Source: Sneathiella sp. (GTDB lineage: Bacteria > Pseudomonadota > Alphaproteobacteria > Sneathiellales > Sneathiellaceae). From it: a stretch of DNA of 34,317 nt. Location of the stretch: the NCBI GenBank assembly GCA_021741195.1, contig JAIOYL010000013.1, positions 1 through 34,317 of the forward strand, given 5' to 3'. Positions within the stretch are counted from its first letter, which is position 1, and the number at the start of each line of letters is the position of its first letter. Positions 6,590-15,260 of the stretch are shown piece by piece. Below the pieces are notes generated by a model. That model searched no databases. It saw only the letters and a program-made list of their open reading frames with translations, and had not been told where the DNA came from. The translations under genes were made by a program, and so were the position numbers.

Positions 6590-9134
6590 TGACGATCCGG
6601 TTCGGCACGACGATGATTTTTCGAATGGTATTTTCACCGATGGCATTCTGGACTGATTTCTGGGCGAGCGCAATTTCTTCGACGATTTTTGCCTGCTCAT
6701 CAAGTGCAACCTCTATGGTGGCGCGCAGCTTGCCCTTGACCTGCACGGCCATGGTGACCTTGTCCTCGACGGTCAGCGCCTTGATCGCCTGCGGCCAGCG
6801 GGTCTCCACCAATATGGTGTCATGACCCAGCATCTGCCAGAGTTCCTCGGCCAGATGCGGCATCATTGGCGCCACCAGGTTGACGATGATTTCCATGCCC
6901 TCGCGCAAGGCCCATTTAGCACCCTCCGTGCCATCGCTCTTGAAGTCACCCAGCGCGTTCATAAACTCATATATCCGCGCGATGGCATTGTTGAAATGCA
7001 GATTCTCGATATTCTCGGTCACCTTGGCGACGGTTTTATGGGCGGATTTGCGAAGGTTTTTGGCAGCCTCCGGAAATTCCTCGGGCTCCGGCGCATGGAC
7101 CGGGCAGGCGGCCTCGATATGTTCAAGAATAAAACGGTGCAGCCGTTGTACGAACCGCCAGGCGCCTGTCGCACCGGCGTCGGTCCATTCCATGTCGCGG
7201 TCCGGCGGGCTGTCGGAAAGCACGTACCAGCGGGCGGCATCGGCGCCAAACTTGTCGATGATGGCGCCGGGATCGACAACGTTTTTCTTTGATTTCGACA
7301 TTTTCTCGATACCGCCGATGGTAACGGGCTTGCCGCTGATCAGCTCGACTAGGTCTCCCGCGTCATTATGGCCGACCTCTTCGGGGAGCAGCCATTCGCC
7401 TTTTTCGCTGCGATAGGTTTCATGGGTGACCATGCCTTGCGTGAAAAGCCCGGCAAACGGTTCATCGATATCGGACCAGCCGGTCACCTTCATGGCGCGG
7501 CTGTAAAAGCGTGAATAGAGAAGATGCAGGATCGCATGCTCGATCCCGCCGATATACTGATCGACCGGCAGCCAGTAATCGACTTTCTCGCGCTCCACCG
7601 GTTGATCGGCGCGCGGCGAGCAGAAGCGCGCGAAATACCAGGAACTGTCGACGAAGGTATCCATGGTATCGGTCTCGCGCGTCGCATCGCCGCCGCAACC
7701 GGGGCATTTTACATGCTTCCATGTGGGATGGTGGTCGAGCGGGTTGCCGGGCTTGTCGAAGGTGACATCGTCGGGCAGCTTTACCGGCAGGTTTTCCTCG
7801 CGCTCCGGCATGGTTCCGCATTTAACGCAATGGATCATCGGGATCGGGCAGCCCCAGTAACGCTGGCGCGACAGGCCCCAGTCCCGCAGGCGGTAATTGA
7901 TCTTCGCTGTGCCCTTGCCCATTTCCTCGAGCCGGCGGATAATCTCGGCTTTGGCGGCCTCGACTTCCATGCCGTTCAGGAAGTCAGAATTGATGATCTT
8001 GCCGGGGCCGGTATAGGCAGTATCACCGATTTCAGGGTCCGCATTGTCCGGCGCCACGACGGGAGTGACCTCAAGGCCGTATTTCCGTGCGAAATCAAGG
8101 TCGCGCTGGTCATGGGCGGGGCAGCCGAAAATCGCGCCCGTGCCATAGTCCATCAGCACGAAATTGGCGACATAGACGGGGAGTGTCTTGCCCGGGATAA
8201 ACGGATGCGCGACTTCAAGGCCCGTATCGACGCCCTTTTTCTCCGCCTTTTCAATGGCTTCCTCGCTGGTGCCCATGCGGTGGCATTCGGCGACAAAGTC
8301 CTTGATGGCGGGATTGTCTTTTGCAAGGCGCTGGGTCAGCGGATGATCGGCGGAAACCGCCATGAAGCTTGCGCCAAACAAGGTATCGGGCCGCGTCGTG
8401 TAGATTTCGAGAGGCTTGTCTTCGCCGATGATTTCAAAGGATATGCGCGCGCCCTGACTGCGGCCGATCCAGTTCTGCTGCATCAGGCGGACGCGATCCG
8501 GCCAGCGGTCGAGTTTCTCGAGGCTATCGAGAAGGTCTTCACTGTAGTCGGAGATACGAAACATCCATTGATCGAGCTTGCGCTTCTCGACCACGGCGCC
8601 GGATCGCCAGCCCTTGCCGTCGATCACCTGCTCATTGGCGAGCACGGTCATGTCGACCGGATCCCAGTTGACCCAACTCTCTTTCCTGTACACCAGACCC
8701 TTTTCAAAGAAATCGAGGAACAGCTTCTGCTGATGCCCGTAATAGCCGGGATGGCAGGTGGCGATCTCCTTGCTCCAGTCGAGCGAAAGACCCATTGCCT
8801 TCAGTTCGTCGCGCATATGGGCGATATTGGCATAGGTCCAGTCAGCGGGATGCACGCCCTTGTCGCGGGCGGCGTTTTCAGCGGGCAGGCCGAAGGCGTC
8901 CCAGCCCATGGGATGCAGGACATTGAAGCCTTGCGCCTTCTTGTAGCGCGCGACGACATCGCCCATGGTGTAGTTGCGGACATGGCCAATGTGGATGCGC
9001 CCCGACGGATAGGGAAACATTTCCAGCACATAGTATTTGGGAAGCGTGAGGTTGGCCTCGACTTCAAAACTGCGCTGCTCGGCCCAGACGGCCTGCCATT
9101 TGGCTTCTACTGTTTTTGCATTATAGCGGGACAT
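6576..9134 (-). CDS. leuS: Leucyl-tRNA synthetase
   Basis: The complete class I synthetase of 852 residues charges tRNA-Leu. The HIGH motif is His48-Ile-Gly-His51 in [13 protein letters not shown] and the KMSKS loop is near residue 612. The CP1 editing domain is present, with the threonine-rich [15 protein letters not shown] and the [16 protein letters not shown] element that holds the discriminating Asp. A zinc-binding-type cluster (HCVKCG ... KCPGCGG) is also seen. The C-terminus carries the expected anticodon-binding helices and the small C-terminal domain. It lies between the DUF3576 lipoprotein gene, about 100 bases upstream, and lptE, which starts inside its last codons. Confidence 0.99.
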   Translation of the reverse strand: MSRYNAKTVEAKWQAVWAEQRSFEVEANLTLPKYYVLEMFPYPSGRIHIGHVRNYTMGDVVARYKKAQGFNVLHPMGWDAFGLPAENAARDKGVHPADWTYANIAHMRDELKAMGLSLDWSKEIATCHPGYYGHQQKLFLDFFEKGLVYRKESWVNWDPVDMTVLANEQVIDGKGWRSGAVVEKRKLDQWMFRISDYSEDLLDSLEKLDRWPDRVRLMQQNWIGRSQGARISFEIIGEDKPLEIYTTRPDTLFGASFMAVSADHPLTQRLAKDNPAIKDFVAECHRMGTSEEAIEKAEKKGVDTGLEVAHPFIPGKTLPVYVANFVLMDYGTGAIFGCPAHDQRDLDFARKYGLEVTPVVAPDNADPEIGDTAYTGPGKIINSDFLNGMEVEAAKAEIIRRLEEMGKGTAKINYRLRDWGLSRQRYWGCPIPMIHCVKCGTMPEREENLPVKLPDDVTFDKPGNPLDHHPTWKHVKCPGCGGDATRETDTMDTFVDSSWYFARFCSPRADQPVEREKVDYWLPVDQYIGGIEHAILHLLYSRFYSRAMKVTGWSDIDEPFAGLFTQGMVTHETYRSEKGEWLLPEEVGHNDAGDLVELISGKPVTIGGIEKMSKSKKNVVDPGAIIDKFGADAARWYVLSDSPPDRDMEWTDAGATGAWRFVQRLHRFILEHIEAACPVHAPEPEEFPEAAKNLRKSAHKTVAKVTENIENLHFNNAIARIYEFMNALGDFKSDGTEGAKWALREGMEIIVNLVAPMMPHLAEELWQMLGHDTILVETRWPQAIKALTVEDKVTMAVQVKGKLRATIEVALDEQAKIVEEIALAQKSVQNAIGENTIRKIIVVPNRIVNVVI

Positions 9135-9238
9135 GGAGGGTTTCCCGTTTGTCTTGAATTGTTGTCAATAAATCCGGCCCGCACCGGGCTCCGCCGCCAA
9201 GACGGGACGGAACAGCTGTGGGCGGGCCATATATAAAG

Positions 9239-9781
9239 TTATTCGCCTTCGCGCGCTACCCTGAGTTCGCGTGCTTTCGAGAGAATGGCATTTTCGAGAT
9301 CCGTGATGACCTTCGGCGCCAGCGGGACGGCGATCCACTGGTTCGCCGTATCCAGATTCTGCTTGAAGGCCGTAACACGAATACCATCTGCGCGCAGCCG
9401 CCGGTCGAGGATATAGACGGTGACCTTGAACCGCTCGTTGGGCGAATCAGGGGAGGAATACCAGTCAGTGATGATCACGCCGCCAAACGGATCGGCAGAG
9501 GAGAGCGGCATGAAAGAGAGCGTATCGAGCGACGCCCGCCAGAGATAGGCATTGACCCCGAGGCCACCGCCGCCGCCGTTCCCGTCCTGAAGGGCCTTGT
9601 CATCGCCACCGAAAATGCCGCCCTTGCCGAAGATCGTGTCATCGTTTTTCTTGCCGGTCTGGTAGACGACGCCCCGGTTTGATTCCGGAAAAGTGGATTT
9701 CGCGCCCAGGTCAGAATCGCAAGCCCCGAGCAGAAGGGCAACGCAGCCTGCGGCCAAGGCGTAAATTTGTCGGCGTCTCAT
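9239..9781 (-). CDS. DUF3576-family lipoprotein
   Basis: Starting at 9781 gives 180 residues with a lipoprotein signal, MRRRQIYALAAGCVALLLGAC, and lipobox LGAC (Cys21). The longer open frame adds 54 residues in front of this signal and is rejected. A Gly-rich linker (GNGGGGGLG) precedes a globular part with LWRASLDTLSFMPLSSADPFGG, VIITDWYSSPDSPNERFKVTVY and LDRRLRADGIRVTAFKQ, the features of DUF3576. The function is unknown, but the family is largely alphaproteobacterial and often sits next to leuS, as here. That suggests a cell-envelope role alongside lptE; this is inference from context. Confidence 0.88.
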   Translation of the reverse strand: MRRRQIYALAAGCVALLLGACDSDLGAKSTFPESNRGVVYQTGKKNDDTIFGKGGIFGGDDKALQDGNGGGGGLGVNAYLWRASLDTLSFMPLSSADPFGGVIITDWYSSPDSPNERFKVTVYILDRRLRADGIRVTAFKQNLDTANQWIAVPLAPKVITDLENAILSKARELRVAREGE

Positions 9782-10120
9782 ATTTATCAAAACCCTCACT
9801 ATGTTCTCGCTACTAAACGCTGGAAATGGGGCGAAATCAAGAAAGCAGAGTTTATGCCAGCTTTCCCGCTTTGAGAACAGCAGAAAATGGCAGTTTCTCC
9901 CGAATTCACCCGACCTGTCTTGGTATGTCTCCACTTCGACCATGACCAGATTGTGGCTTTTTGAGCACAGTCCGGCAATTTTGCCTAAATGAGTACCGTC
10001 TTGCGCTTGACCGGAGGGCCATTAACCCTCTTTACTCCGTCTTGACTAACAGGATCACTTGGGTCTTGCGTCTGTATATTAATCTATTTCTCTAGCTTTT
10101 ATGAGCAGAGGGGAGACAAA
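9782..10120. other. Intergenic region between DUF3576 gene and porin gene
   Basis: These 339 bases separate divergent genes and must hold the promoters of both. I see a short hairpin, GAGGG (10014-10018) and CCCTC (10026-10030), a -35-like TTGACT (10042-10047), and an AT-rich stretch with TATATT (10075-10080) before the porin. The spacing between these last two elements is too long for a standard promoter, so I do not call one. A clear ribosome binding site (AGGGGAGA) precedes the porin ATG. No gene is supported here; the one minus-strand frame is the spurious extension of the lipoprotein gene. Confidence 0.5.
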
Positions 10121-11188
10121 ATGAAAAAAGCAATCTTGGGTACAACAGCGCTTGTCGCCGTTGGTGTATTGGCTGCAGGGACCGCTTCTGCATCCGATAA
10201 AATCAAACTGGGTGTTGGCGGCTACATGCAGTCCACCTATTTCTACCAGAGTTCAGATGAGCCGGCTGGTACGGCGGACCGTATTCCTGACCGTGTAACG
10301 CAGGAAGGCGAAATCTTCTTCTACGGCCAAACGACTTTGGACAACGGCCTGAAATTCGGCGTCAATGTTCAGCTCGAAGCTTACACTGCAACAGACCAGG
10401 TCGACGAAACCTACATCTATGTTGACGGTTCCTTCGGTCGCGTCCTGCTCGGATCTGAAGACAGTGCCGGTTACCTGATGCATTACACCAGCCCGTCACC
10501 GGTGCCGATGTATTCCGCTGACTCCGCCAACATCTATCCGACGGGTCAGGGCAACACCACCCGTCCGAACATGTTCGCAGACCGGGACAAGATCACCTAC
10601 TTCACACCGCGCTTCGCTGGCTTCCAGCTCGGTGCATCCTATGTTCCGGATGGAAATTCCGAAACCGGTACTGGCGCAACCCAGTATCAGGCTCCTGCTT
10701 TCAAAGCCGGGCTTGATCGTGGTTGGTCGGCAGCCGCCAACTATGTCAACAAATTCGGTGGTGTTGACGTAGCTGGTTCTGCTGCTTACCAGCGGGCAGA
10801 CGTTTTCGGTGCCTCTGAAGACCAGAGCGAATACAGCTTTGGTGTTTCCGTTGGTGTCGCCGGCTTCACCGTTGGTGGTGGTTATGGCGCAGACAGGGAT
10901 ATCGGCGGTACCGCAGGTACGGACAGCGACGCATGGTCCGCTGGCCTGACGTATGGCATGGGTCCATGGTCTGCTGGTGTTCAGTATTCCAAGACGACTT
11001 TTTCCGCAACGGGCGTTGCTGATACCGACCAGTCAACCTGGATCCTCGGTGGTCAGTACACACTCGGCCCCGGCATCACAGCCTTCGGCGGTGTTCAGGT
11101 CGACGACAACGACCTGACAGCAAGTACGTCAACCCGGATGGCTGGCAAAACCAGCACCTTCTTCGTTGGTACAGCTCTCTCCTTCTAA
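10121..11188 (+). CDS. Outer-membrane porin, alphaproteobacterial type
   Basis: This 355-residue protein has a signal peptide (MKKAILGTTALVAVGVLAAGTASA, cleavage near residue 24) and a mature chain typical of a 16-stranded trimeric porin. Alternating polar/hydrophobic strands run throughout, such as GVGGYMQSTYFYQ, GEIFFYGQTTLDNGLKFGVNVQL, YIYVDGSFGRVLLGSE and ITYFTPRFAGFQLGASYVP, and the chain ends with a C-terminal Phe (FFVGTALSF), the outer-membrane assembly signal. It would allow diffusion of small hydrophilic solutes. Codon use appears highly biased, as in a highly expressed gene. It is followed closely by a strong intrinsic terminator and has an AGGGGAGA ribosome binding site. Confidence 0.93.
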   Translation: MKKAILGTTALVAVGVLAAGTASASDKIKLGVGGYMQSTYFYQSSDEPAGTADRIPDRVTQEGEIFFYGQTTLDNGLKFGVNVQLEAYTATDQVDETYIYVDGSFGRVLLGSEDSAGYLMHYTSPSPVPMYSADSANIYPTGQGNTTRPNMFADRDKITYFTPRFAGFQLGASYVPDGNSETGTGATQYQAPAFKAGLDRGWSAAANYVNKFGGVDVAGSAAYQRADVFGASEDQSEYSFGVSVGVAGFTVGGGYGADRDIGGTAGTDSDAWSAGLTYGMGPWSAGVQYSKTTFSATGVADTDQSTWILGGQYTLGPGITAFGGVQVDDNDLTASTSTRMAGKTSTFFVGTALSF

Positions 11189-11209
11189 TCTGAAGGAAAG
11201 TCGAAATAG

Positions 11210-11239
11210 GGAGGGCAGGTTTTCCTGCCCTCCTTTTTT
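11210..11239 (+). terminator. Rho-independent terminator of the porin gene
   Basis: A 10-base perfect stem, GGAGGGCAGG (11210-11219) and CCTGCCCTCC (11224-11233), with a TTTT loop is followed by six T (11234-11239). It begins 21 bases after the porin stop and should separate porin transcription from the sulfotransferase genes. Confidence 0.92.
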
Positions 11240-11302
11240 GTTGTCCGCAGGTATCTGTTTGATTATTTTTATCGGCAACATTGTTCATTTGCGGGAAATA
11301 TT

Positions 11303-12139
11303 ATGGGCGGGATTATCTGGCTGGCTTCTTATCCGAAATCAGGAAATACCTGGGCGCGCCTGTTTTTGTATAATCTGCTGTTGAACCCGCAAGAACCGCT
11401 GGACATCAACCGTATTCGCCATCTTACCCTCATTGACGGACTGAAATCCTGGTATGAAAAGGCCGGAGGGCAACCGTATGATAAATATTCCATGGGGGAA
11501 GTGGCCCTCCTGCGGCCGAAGGTCCATGAACTTTTCGCAAAAAGCCAGCCTGACTCGGTTTTTGTCAAAACCCATTCGATGTTCGGCACGGTTTACGGCG
11601 TCCCGCAAATCACCCTGGAACAGACAGCAGGAGCCATTTATATAATCCGTAACCCGCTGGACGTGGTGATCTCCCTTTCCTCCCATTTCGGGCTGCCGAT
11701 CGAAGAGGCGATTACCATGCTCAACGATCCGGAGGGGGGCGGCGACGAAGCTCGCGGGTATGAGCATATCCGGCAGCTTTTCGGCTCCTGGTCGGGCCAC
11801 GCCAATTCCTGGTCCCATTTCGATCCCCGGCATATGCATGTGATGCGTTATGAGGATATGCTGGATGAGCCGGAAGAAGCCTTTGGCGGCATGGCGCGGT
11901 TTCTGGGATTAAATCCGCCAAAGGACCGCCTGGACCGGGCAATCGAGTTCTCCTCGTTCGATGTTGTCCGCCGCCAGGAGGAGGAGAAGGGGTTTAAAGA
12001 ACAATCCGACAAGAACGACAGGTTTTTCCGGGTTGGCAAGGCCGGTCAATGGAAAGACGTGCTGACGGATGATCAGGTTGATAGAATTGTAAAATGCCAC
12101 TATCCAACAATGAAGCATTTCGGCTATCTAAGGGACTAG
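11303..12139 (+). CDS. Sulfotransferase domain protein, paralogue 1 of 3
   Basis: This 278-residue soluble protein of the PAPS-dependent sulfotransferase family moves a sulfuryl group from PAPS to an acceptor hydroxyl or amine. It shows the 5'-phosphosulfate loop SYPKSGNTWAR (Lys12), the FVKTH element with the likely catalytic His91, the 3'-phosphate motif IIRNPLDVVISL (Arg116, Ser124), the MRYEDML element (about 181-187), and the C-terminal FFRVGKAGQWKDVLT that closes over the cofactor (about 241-255). It has no signal peptide or membrane helix, so it acts in the cytoplasm. It is first of a tandem triplet after the porin terminator. By a hand count it is about 72% identical to paralogue 2 and about 57% to paralogue 3. 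The acceptor is unknown. Confidence 0.9.
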   Translation: MGGIIWLASYPKSGNTWARLFLYNLLLNPQEPLDINRIRHLTLIDGLKSWYEKAGGQPYDKYSMGEVALLRPKVHELFAKSQPDSVFVKTHSMFGTVYGVPQITLEQTAGAIYIIRNPLDVVISLSSHFGLPIEEAITMLNDPEGGGDEARGYEHIRQLFGSWSGHANSWSHFDPRHMHVMRYEDMLDEPEEAFGGMARFLGLNPPKDRLDRAIEFSSFDVVRRQEEEKGFKEQSDKNDRFFRVGKAGQWKDVLTDDQVDRIVKCHYPTMKHFGYLRD

Positions 12140-12175
12140 ACCGTAACTTTTGTATTCAAAAACGGGACCTTGACT

Positions 12176-13012
12176 ATGGGCGGAATTATCTGGCTGACCT
12201 CTTATCCGAAGTCGGGAAATACCTGGGCGCGGACCTTCATAAACAACCTGTTGCTTGATCCGGAAGAGCCTGTGGATATCAACACCATTTCCAGTCTTGC
12301 GCCAGGGGATGCCCGGAAATCCTGGTATGAAAAGGCGGGCGGGCAACCTTTCGACAGATATTCCATGGGACAGGTGATCGGGTTGCGGCCGAAAGTACAT
12401 CAGGTCATCGCGCAATCGCAAGAAGGCAGGGTCTTTGTTAAAACCCATTCGCTATATGGTAATATTCATGGCGTCCCGCAGATTACGCTGGAATATACGG
12501 CCGGGGCCATATATATCATCCGTAATCCGCTGGACGTCGTGATTTCGCTGTCGTCGCATTTTGGCCTTTCGCTGGAGCAAGCGATAGACCTGATGAATGA
12601 TCCGGAGGGCGGGCTGGATGAAACGCGGGAGGGCGGAAATATCCGGCAATATTTCGGCTCCTGGTCGGGCCATGCCAATTCATGGACGCATTTTAATCCG
12701 CAGCAGATGCATTTAATGCGCTATGAGGATATGCTGGATAAACCTTTTGAGACTTTTGGCGGCATGGCGCGGTTTCTGGGGATTGACCCATCCGATGGGC
12801 AATTGAAAAAAGCCATCGAGTTTTCTTCCTTCGATGCTGTTCGCCGACAGGAGGACGAAAAGGGGTTCAGGGAGCAGTCTGATAAAAACGAGAAATTTTT
12901 CCGGGTCGGCAAGTCCGGACAATGGAAAGACGTGCTGTCAGATGAGCAGGTGAACCGAATTGTCGATTGCCACCATCAGGCGATGAAGCGGTATGGCTAT
13001 CTTCCGGAATAA
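12176..13012 (+). CDS. Sulfotransferase domain protein, paralogue 2 of 3
   Basis: A TTG codon two codons upstream (12170) is in frame, but the ATG at 12176 aligns exactly with the starts of both paralogues and gives the same length, 278 residues. All catalytic elements are kept: SYPKSGNTWAR, FVKTH (His91), YIIRNPLDVVISL, MRYEDML and FFRVGKSGQWKDVL. Differences from paralogue 1 concentrate in residues 34-49, 66-82, 92-98, 131-160 and 203-212, the segments that surround the acceptor site in known sulfotransferases, while the cofactor site is unchanged. Only 36 bases separate it from the previous gene, with no terminator, so co-transcription is likely. Confidence 0.9.
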   Translation: MGGIIWLTSYPKSGNTWARTFINNLLLDPEEPVDINTISSLAPGDARKSWYEKAGGQPFDRYSMGQVIGLRPKVHQVIAQSQEGRVFVKTHSLYGNIHGVPQITLEYTAGAIYIIRNPLDVVISLSSHFGLSLEQAIDLMNDPEGGLDETREGGNIRQYFGSWSGHANSWTHFNPQQMHLMRYEDMLDKPFETFGGMARFLGIDPSDGQLKKAIEFSSFDAVRRQEDEKGFREQSDKNEKFFRVGKSGQWKDVLSDEQVNRIVDCHHQAMKRYGYLPE

Positions 13013-13049
13013 CCGGCACTCTTAATAAACAACACCGGGAAAGTAATTT

Positions 13050-13886
13050 ATGGGCGGGATTATCTGGCTGGCCTCCTATCCGAAGTCGGGGAATACATGG
13101 GTGCGGACCTTCTTGCATAACCTGCTGCTCAATGCCGGCCGGCCCGCGGATCTCAACGAGCTGACGAAATTCACCATCGGGGATGGTAACAAGATCTGGT
13201 ACGAGCAGGTAACCGGCAAACCGTTCGATAGTTTTTCCGGGGAGGAAATTGCCGCACTTATCCCCAAGGTGCATCAGGCCTATGCCAGGACCCGGCCCGA
13301 TTCCGTTTTCGTGAAAACCCATGTCTGGCTTGGAAAGGCTCATGGCATCCCGTTGATCACGCCGGAATTTACCGCGGGCGCCGTCTATATCCTCCGCAAT
13401 CCGCTCGATGTCGTCATATCACTGTCGGATCACTACGGGCTCTCCATCGACGAGGGGATCGGGATGATGGCGGACCATGAGGCCTATAGTGCCGAGACAG
13501 ACCGGAAACTGCCGGACTATTTAAGCTCCTGGTCGGAGCATGTCACGTCCTGGCGGGCGATGGATAAATCGGCGCTGCATCTCATGCGTTATGAGGATAT
13601 GCTGTATAAGCCGGAAAAGACCTTTGGCGCGCTGGCAAAATTTCTCGGGCTCAAGCCGCCGAAGGAGCGGCTCAAGAAAGCGATCCGCTTCTCCTCGTTC
13701 GAGGCGTCACGGAAACTGGAAGCGGAGAAGGGATTTAACGAGCGGTCGGACAAGGCCGAGCGGTTTTTCCGGGTTGGCAAGGCGGGTCAGTGGAAAACGG
13801 TACTCACGCCGGAGCAGGTTGAAAAGATTGTGGCTGCGCATTACGACGTGATGAAGGAATTCAGGTATCTTCCGCCTAAGCATTAA
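13050..13886 (+). CDS. Sulfotransferase domain protein, paralogue 3 of 3
   Basis: This is the third 278-residue member and the most diverged. Cofactor motifs are intact: SYPKSGNTWVR, FVKTH (His91), YILRNPLDVVISL, MRYEDML and FFRVGKAGQWKTVLT. The central segment (about residues 131-165) differs strongly from the other two, changing the shared NDPEGG and GSWSGHANSW stretches to ADHEAYS and SSWSEHVTSW with a one-residue length shift. That suggests a different acceptor. A GGGAAAG ribosome binding site precedes the ATG, and the gene lies 37 bases after paralogue 2. The gene downstream (YggS family) starts about 110 bases later and may have its own promoter. Confidence 0.9.
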   Translation: MGGIIWLASYPKSGNTWVRTFLHNLLLNAGRPADLNELTKFTIGDGNKIWYEQVTGKPFDSFSGEEIAALIPKVHQAYARTRPDSVFVKTHVWLGKAHGIPLITPEFTAGAVYILRNPLDVVISLSDHYGLSIDEGIGMMADHEAYSAETDRKLPDYLSSWSEHVTSWRAMDKSALHLMRYEDMLYKPEKTFGALAKFLGLKPPKERLKKAIRFSSFEASRKLEAEKGFNERSDKAERFFRVGKAGQWKTVLTPEQVEKIVAAHYDVMKEFRYLPPKH

Positions 13887-13997
13887 ACTGACTAATTTGC
13901 AAGAATGCTGCCGTTAATCCGCTCTATATGCAGAAATTTGATATCTAAAGGCATGAAAATGCAAAAACATAAGGGTTTAACAGAGAGGGGCGGAATT

Positions 13998-14693
13998 ATG
14001 ACGACACCTATGGATAAAATCGACCATGAAATCGCCACAAATTTCACCGGCATTCGCGCCCGTATCGCCAAAACGGCGCAAAAATGGCAGCGGGAAGCCC
14101 GGGACATTGACCTGATTGCGGTCAGCAAGCGCCAGCCCATCGAATATATGGAGGCCGCGCTTCGCGCCGGGCAGCGGCATTTCGGCGAGAACCGGGTGCA
14201 GGAAGCGCAAGGCAAATGGCCAGCGCTGAAAAGGCAATATCCGGATATCGAACTCCACCTGATCGGACCGCTGCAAACCAACAAGGCGCAGGACGCCGTG
14301 GCGCTGTTTGATGTGATCCAGACGGTCGACCGTTTGAAGCTCGCGCGGGTGCTCGCAAAGGAAATGCAGGCGGCGGGCCGCTCCCTGCCGGTCTATATCC
14401 AGGTGAATACGGGGAAAGAGCCGCAGAAGGCGGGGGTTTTTCCAGAGGATGCCGACGCCTTTATTGCCGAATGCCGTGACAGCCTCGGCCTCAATGTCGT
14501 TGGCCTGATGTGCATTCCGCCAGCGGAGGAACAACCGGCCCCACATTTTGCCCTGCTCGGGAAAATCGCCGCGCGCAACGGCCTGAAACTCCTCAGCATG
14601 GGGATGAGCGCCGATTTCGAGGTGGCGGTGCAGTTCGGCGCGACCTCGGTTCGGGTTGGAACCGCTCTTTTCGGGCTCCGCGACGACGCCTGA
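13998..14693 (+). CDS. yggS: YggS/PROSC-family pyridoxal-phosphate homeostasis protein
   Basis: The frame is open from 13905, but the ATG at 13998 has a strong ribosome binding site (AGAGGGGCGGA) and gives the usual length, 231 residues. The protein is an alanine-racemase-like TIM barrel that binds PLP and helps balance vitamin B6 pools. Lys44 in LIAVSKRQP is the expected PLP Schiff-base residue. Family segments follow in order: AGQRHFGENRVQEA, LHLIGPLQTNKA, VIQTVDRLKLA, YIQVNTGKEPQKAGV, LMCIPP, and the C-terminal LSMGMSADFEVAVQFGATSVRVGTALFG. It converges with the L,D-transpeptidase gene, 2 bases apart. Confidence 0.95.
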   Translation: MTTPMDKIDHEIATNFTGIRARIAKTAQKWQREARDIDLIAVSKRQPIEYMEAALRAGQRHFGENRVQEAQGKWPALKRQYPDIELHLIGPLQTNKAQDAVALFDVIQTVDRLKLARVLAKEMQAAGRSLPVYIQVNTGKEPQKAGVFPEDADAFIAECRDSLGLNVVGLMCIPPAEEQPAPHFALLGKIAARNGLKLLSMGMSADFEVAVQFGATSVRVGTALFGLRDDA

Positions 14694-14695
14694 GC

Positions 14696-15208
14696 TTACG
14701 GCAGTCGGATATTGATCGCGGTTTCCGGGCCGATCGCCGCCAGCAGAGTTACTAAATCCTCCTTTTTGAGCGCGACACAGCCTTCCGTCGGCCCGTAATC
14801 TTCCGCCGCGACATGCAGGAAGATACAGCTCCCCGCGTCCGGAATGGCCGGGGCATCGTTATGGCCAAGCACGACGACGAGGTCATAGAGATCATCCTCA
14901 CGCCAGAGCCTCTCATGGCGGGCAGCGCAGGGAAGCCGGACGTGGCGGTTATACTCGGCATCATCAGGGTCATCGCACCAGCCATCGAGCGGTCCGATTT
15001 CCTGCCGGGGCAGCGCCGTGATGATATCGGGGACCTTGCCGGGGCGATAGAAAAGCCCGCGCAACGGAAAGCGTCCCGCCGGGGTCGCATGGTCGCCTTC
15101 GCGCTTTTCGGCAGTAATTCCCGTCTTGCCGAGGGCGCAGTCAAAGCGCAAGCCGCCGAACTTCAGCTCGCCGCGGGATGCGCCCTTTAAAATAACCTCG
15201 ATATCCAT
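14696..15208 (-). CDS. L,D-transpeptidase (YkuD) catalytic-domain protein
   Basis: This 170-residue protein consists essentially of a YkuD domain. The catalytic region is CIFLHVAAEDYGPTEGCVAL, with His132 and nucleophile Cys144; TEGC replaces the more common SHGC. Upstream are KREGDHATPAGRFPL, the substrate-strand motif of this group, and LVVVLGHND. The branch is the short cytoplasm-style or periplasmic form found in alphaproteobacteria, often annotated as an L,D-transpeptidase family protein. No signal peptide is visible at the N-terminus (MDIEVILKGASRGEL), so how it would reach the murein is unclear. The start at 15208 has no obvious Shine-Dalgarno sequence. Confidence 0.85.
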   Translation of the reverse strand: MDIEVILKGASRGELKFGGLRFDCALGKTGITAEKREGDHATPAGRFPLRGLFYRPGKVPDIITALPRQEIGPLDGWCDDPDDAEYNRHVRLPCAARHERLWREDDLYDLVVVLGHNDAPAIPDAGSCIFLHVAAEDYGPTEGCVALKKEDLVTLLAAIGPETAINIRLP

Positions 15209-15260
15209 GGCGGCAGTTTAAGATAAATTCTGGCGGATGTCATTGTTTCCTGGGGAAGGT

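Noticed and set aside
7524-9236. 570-codon open frame antisense to leuS
   Set aside because: It shadows the fully recognisable leuS and has no own motifs or ribosome binding site.
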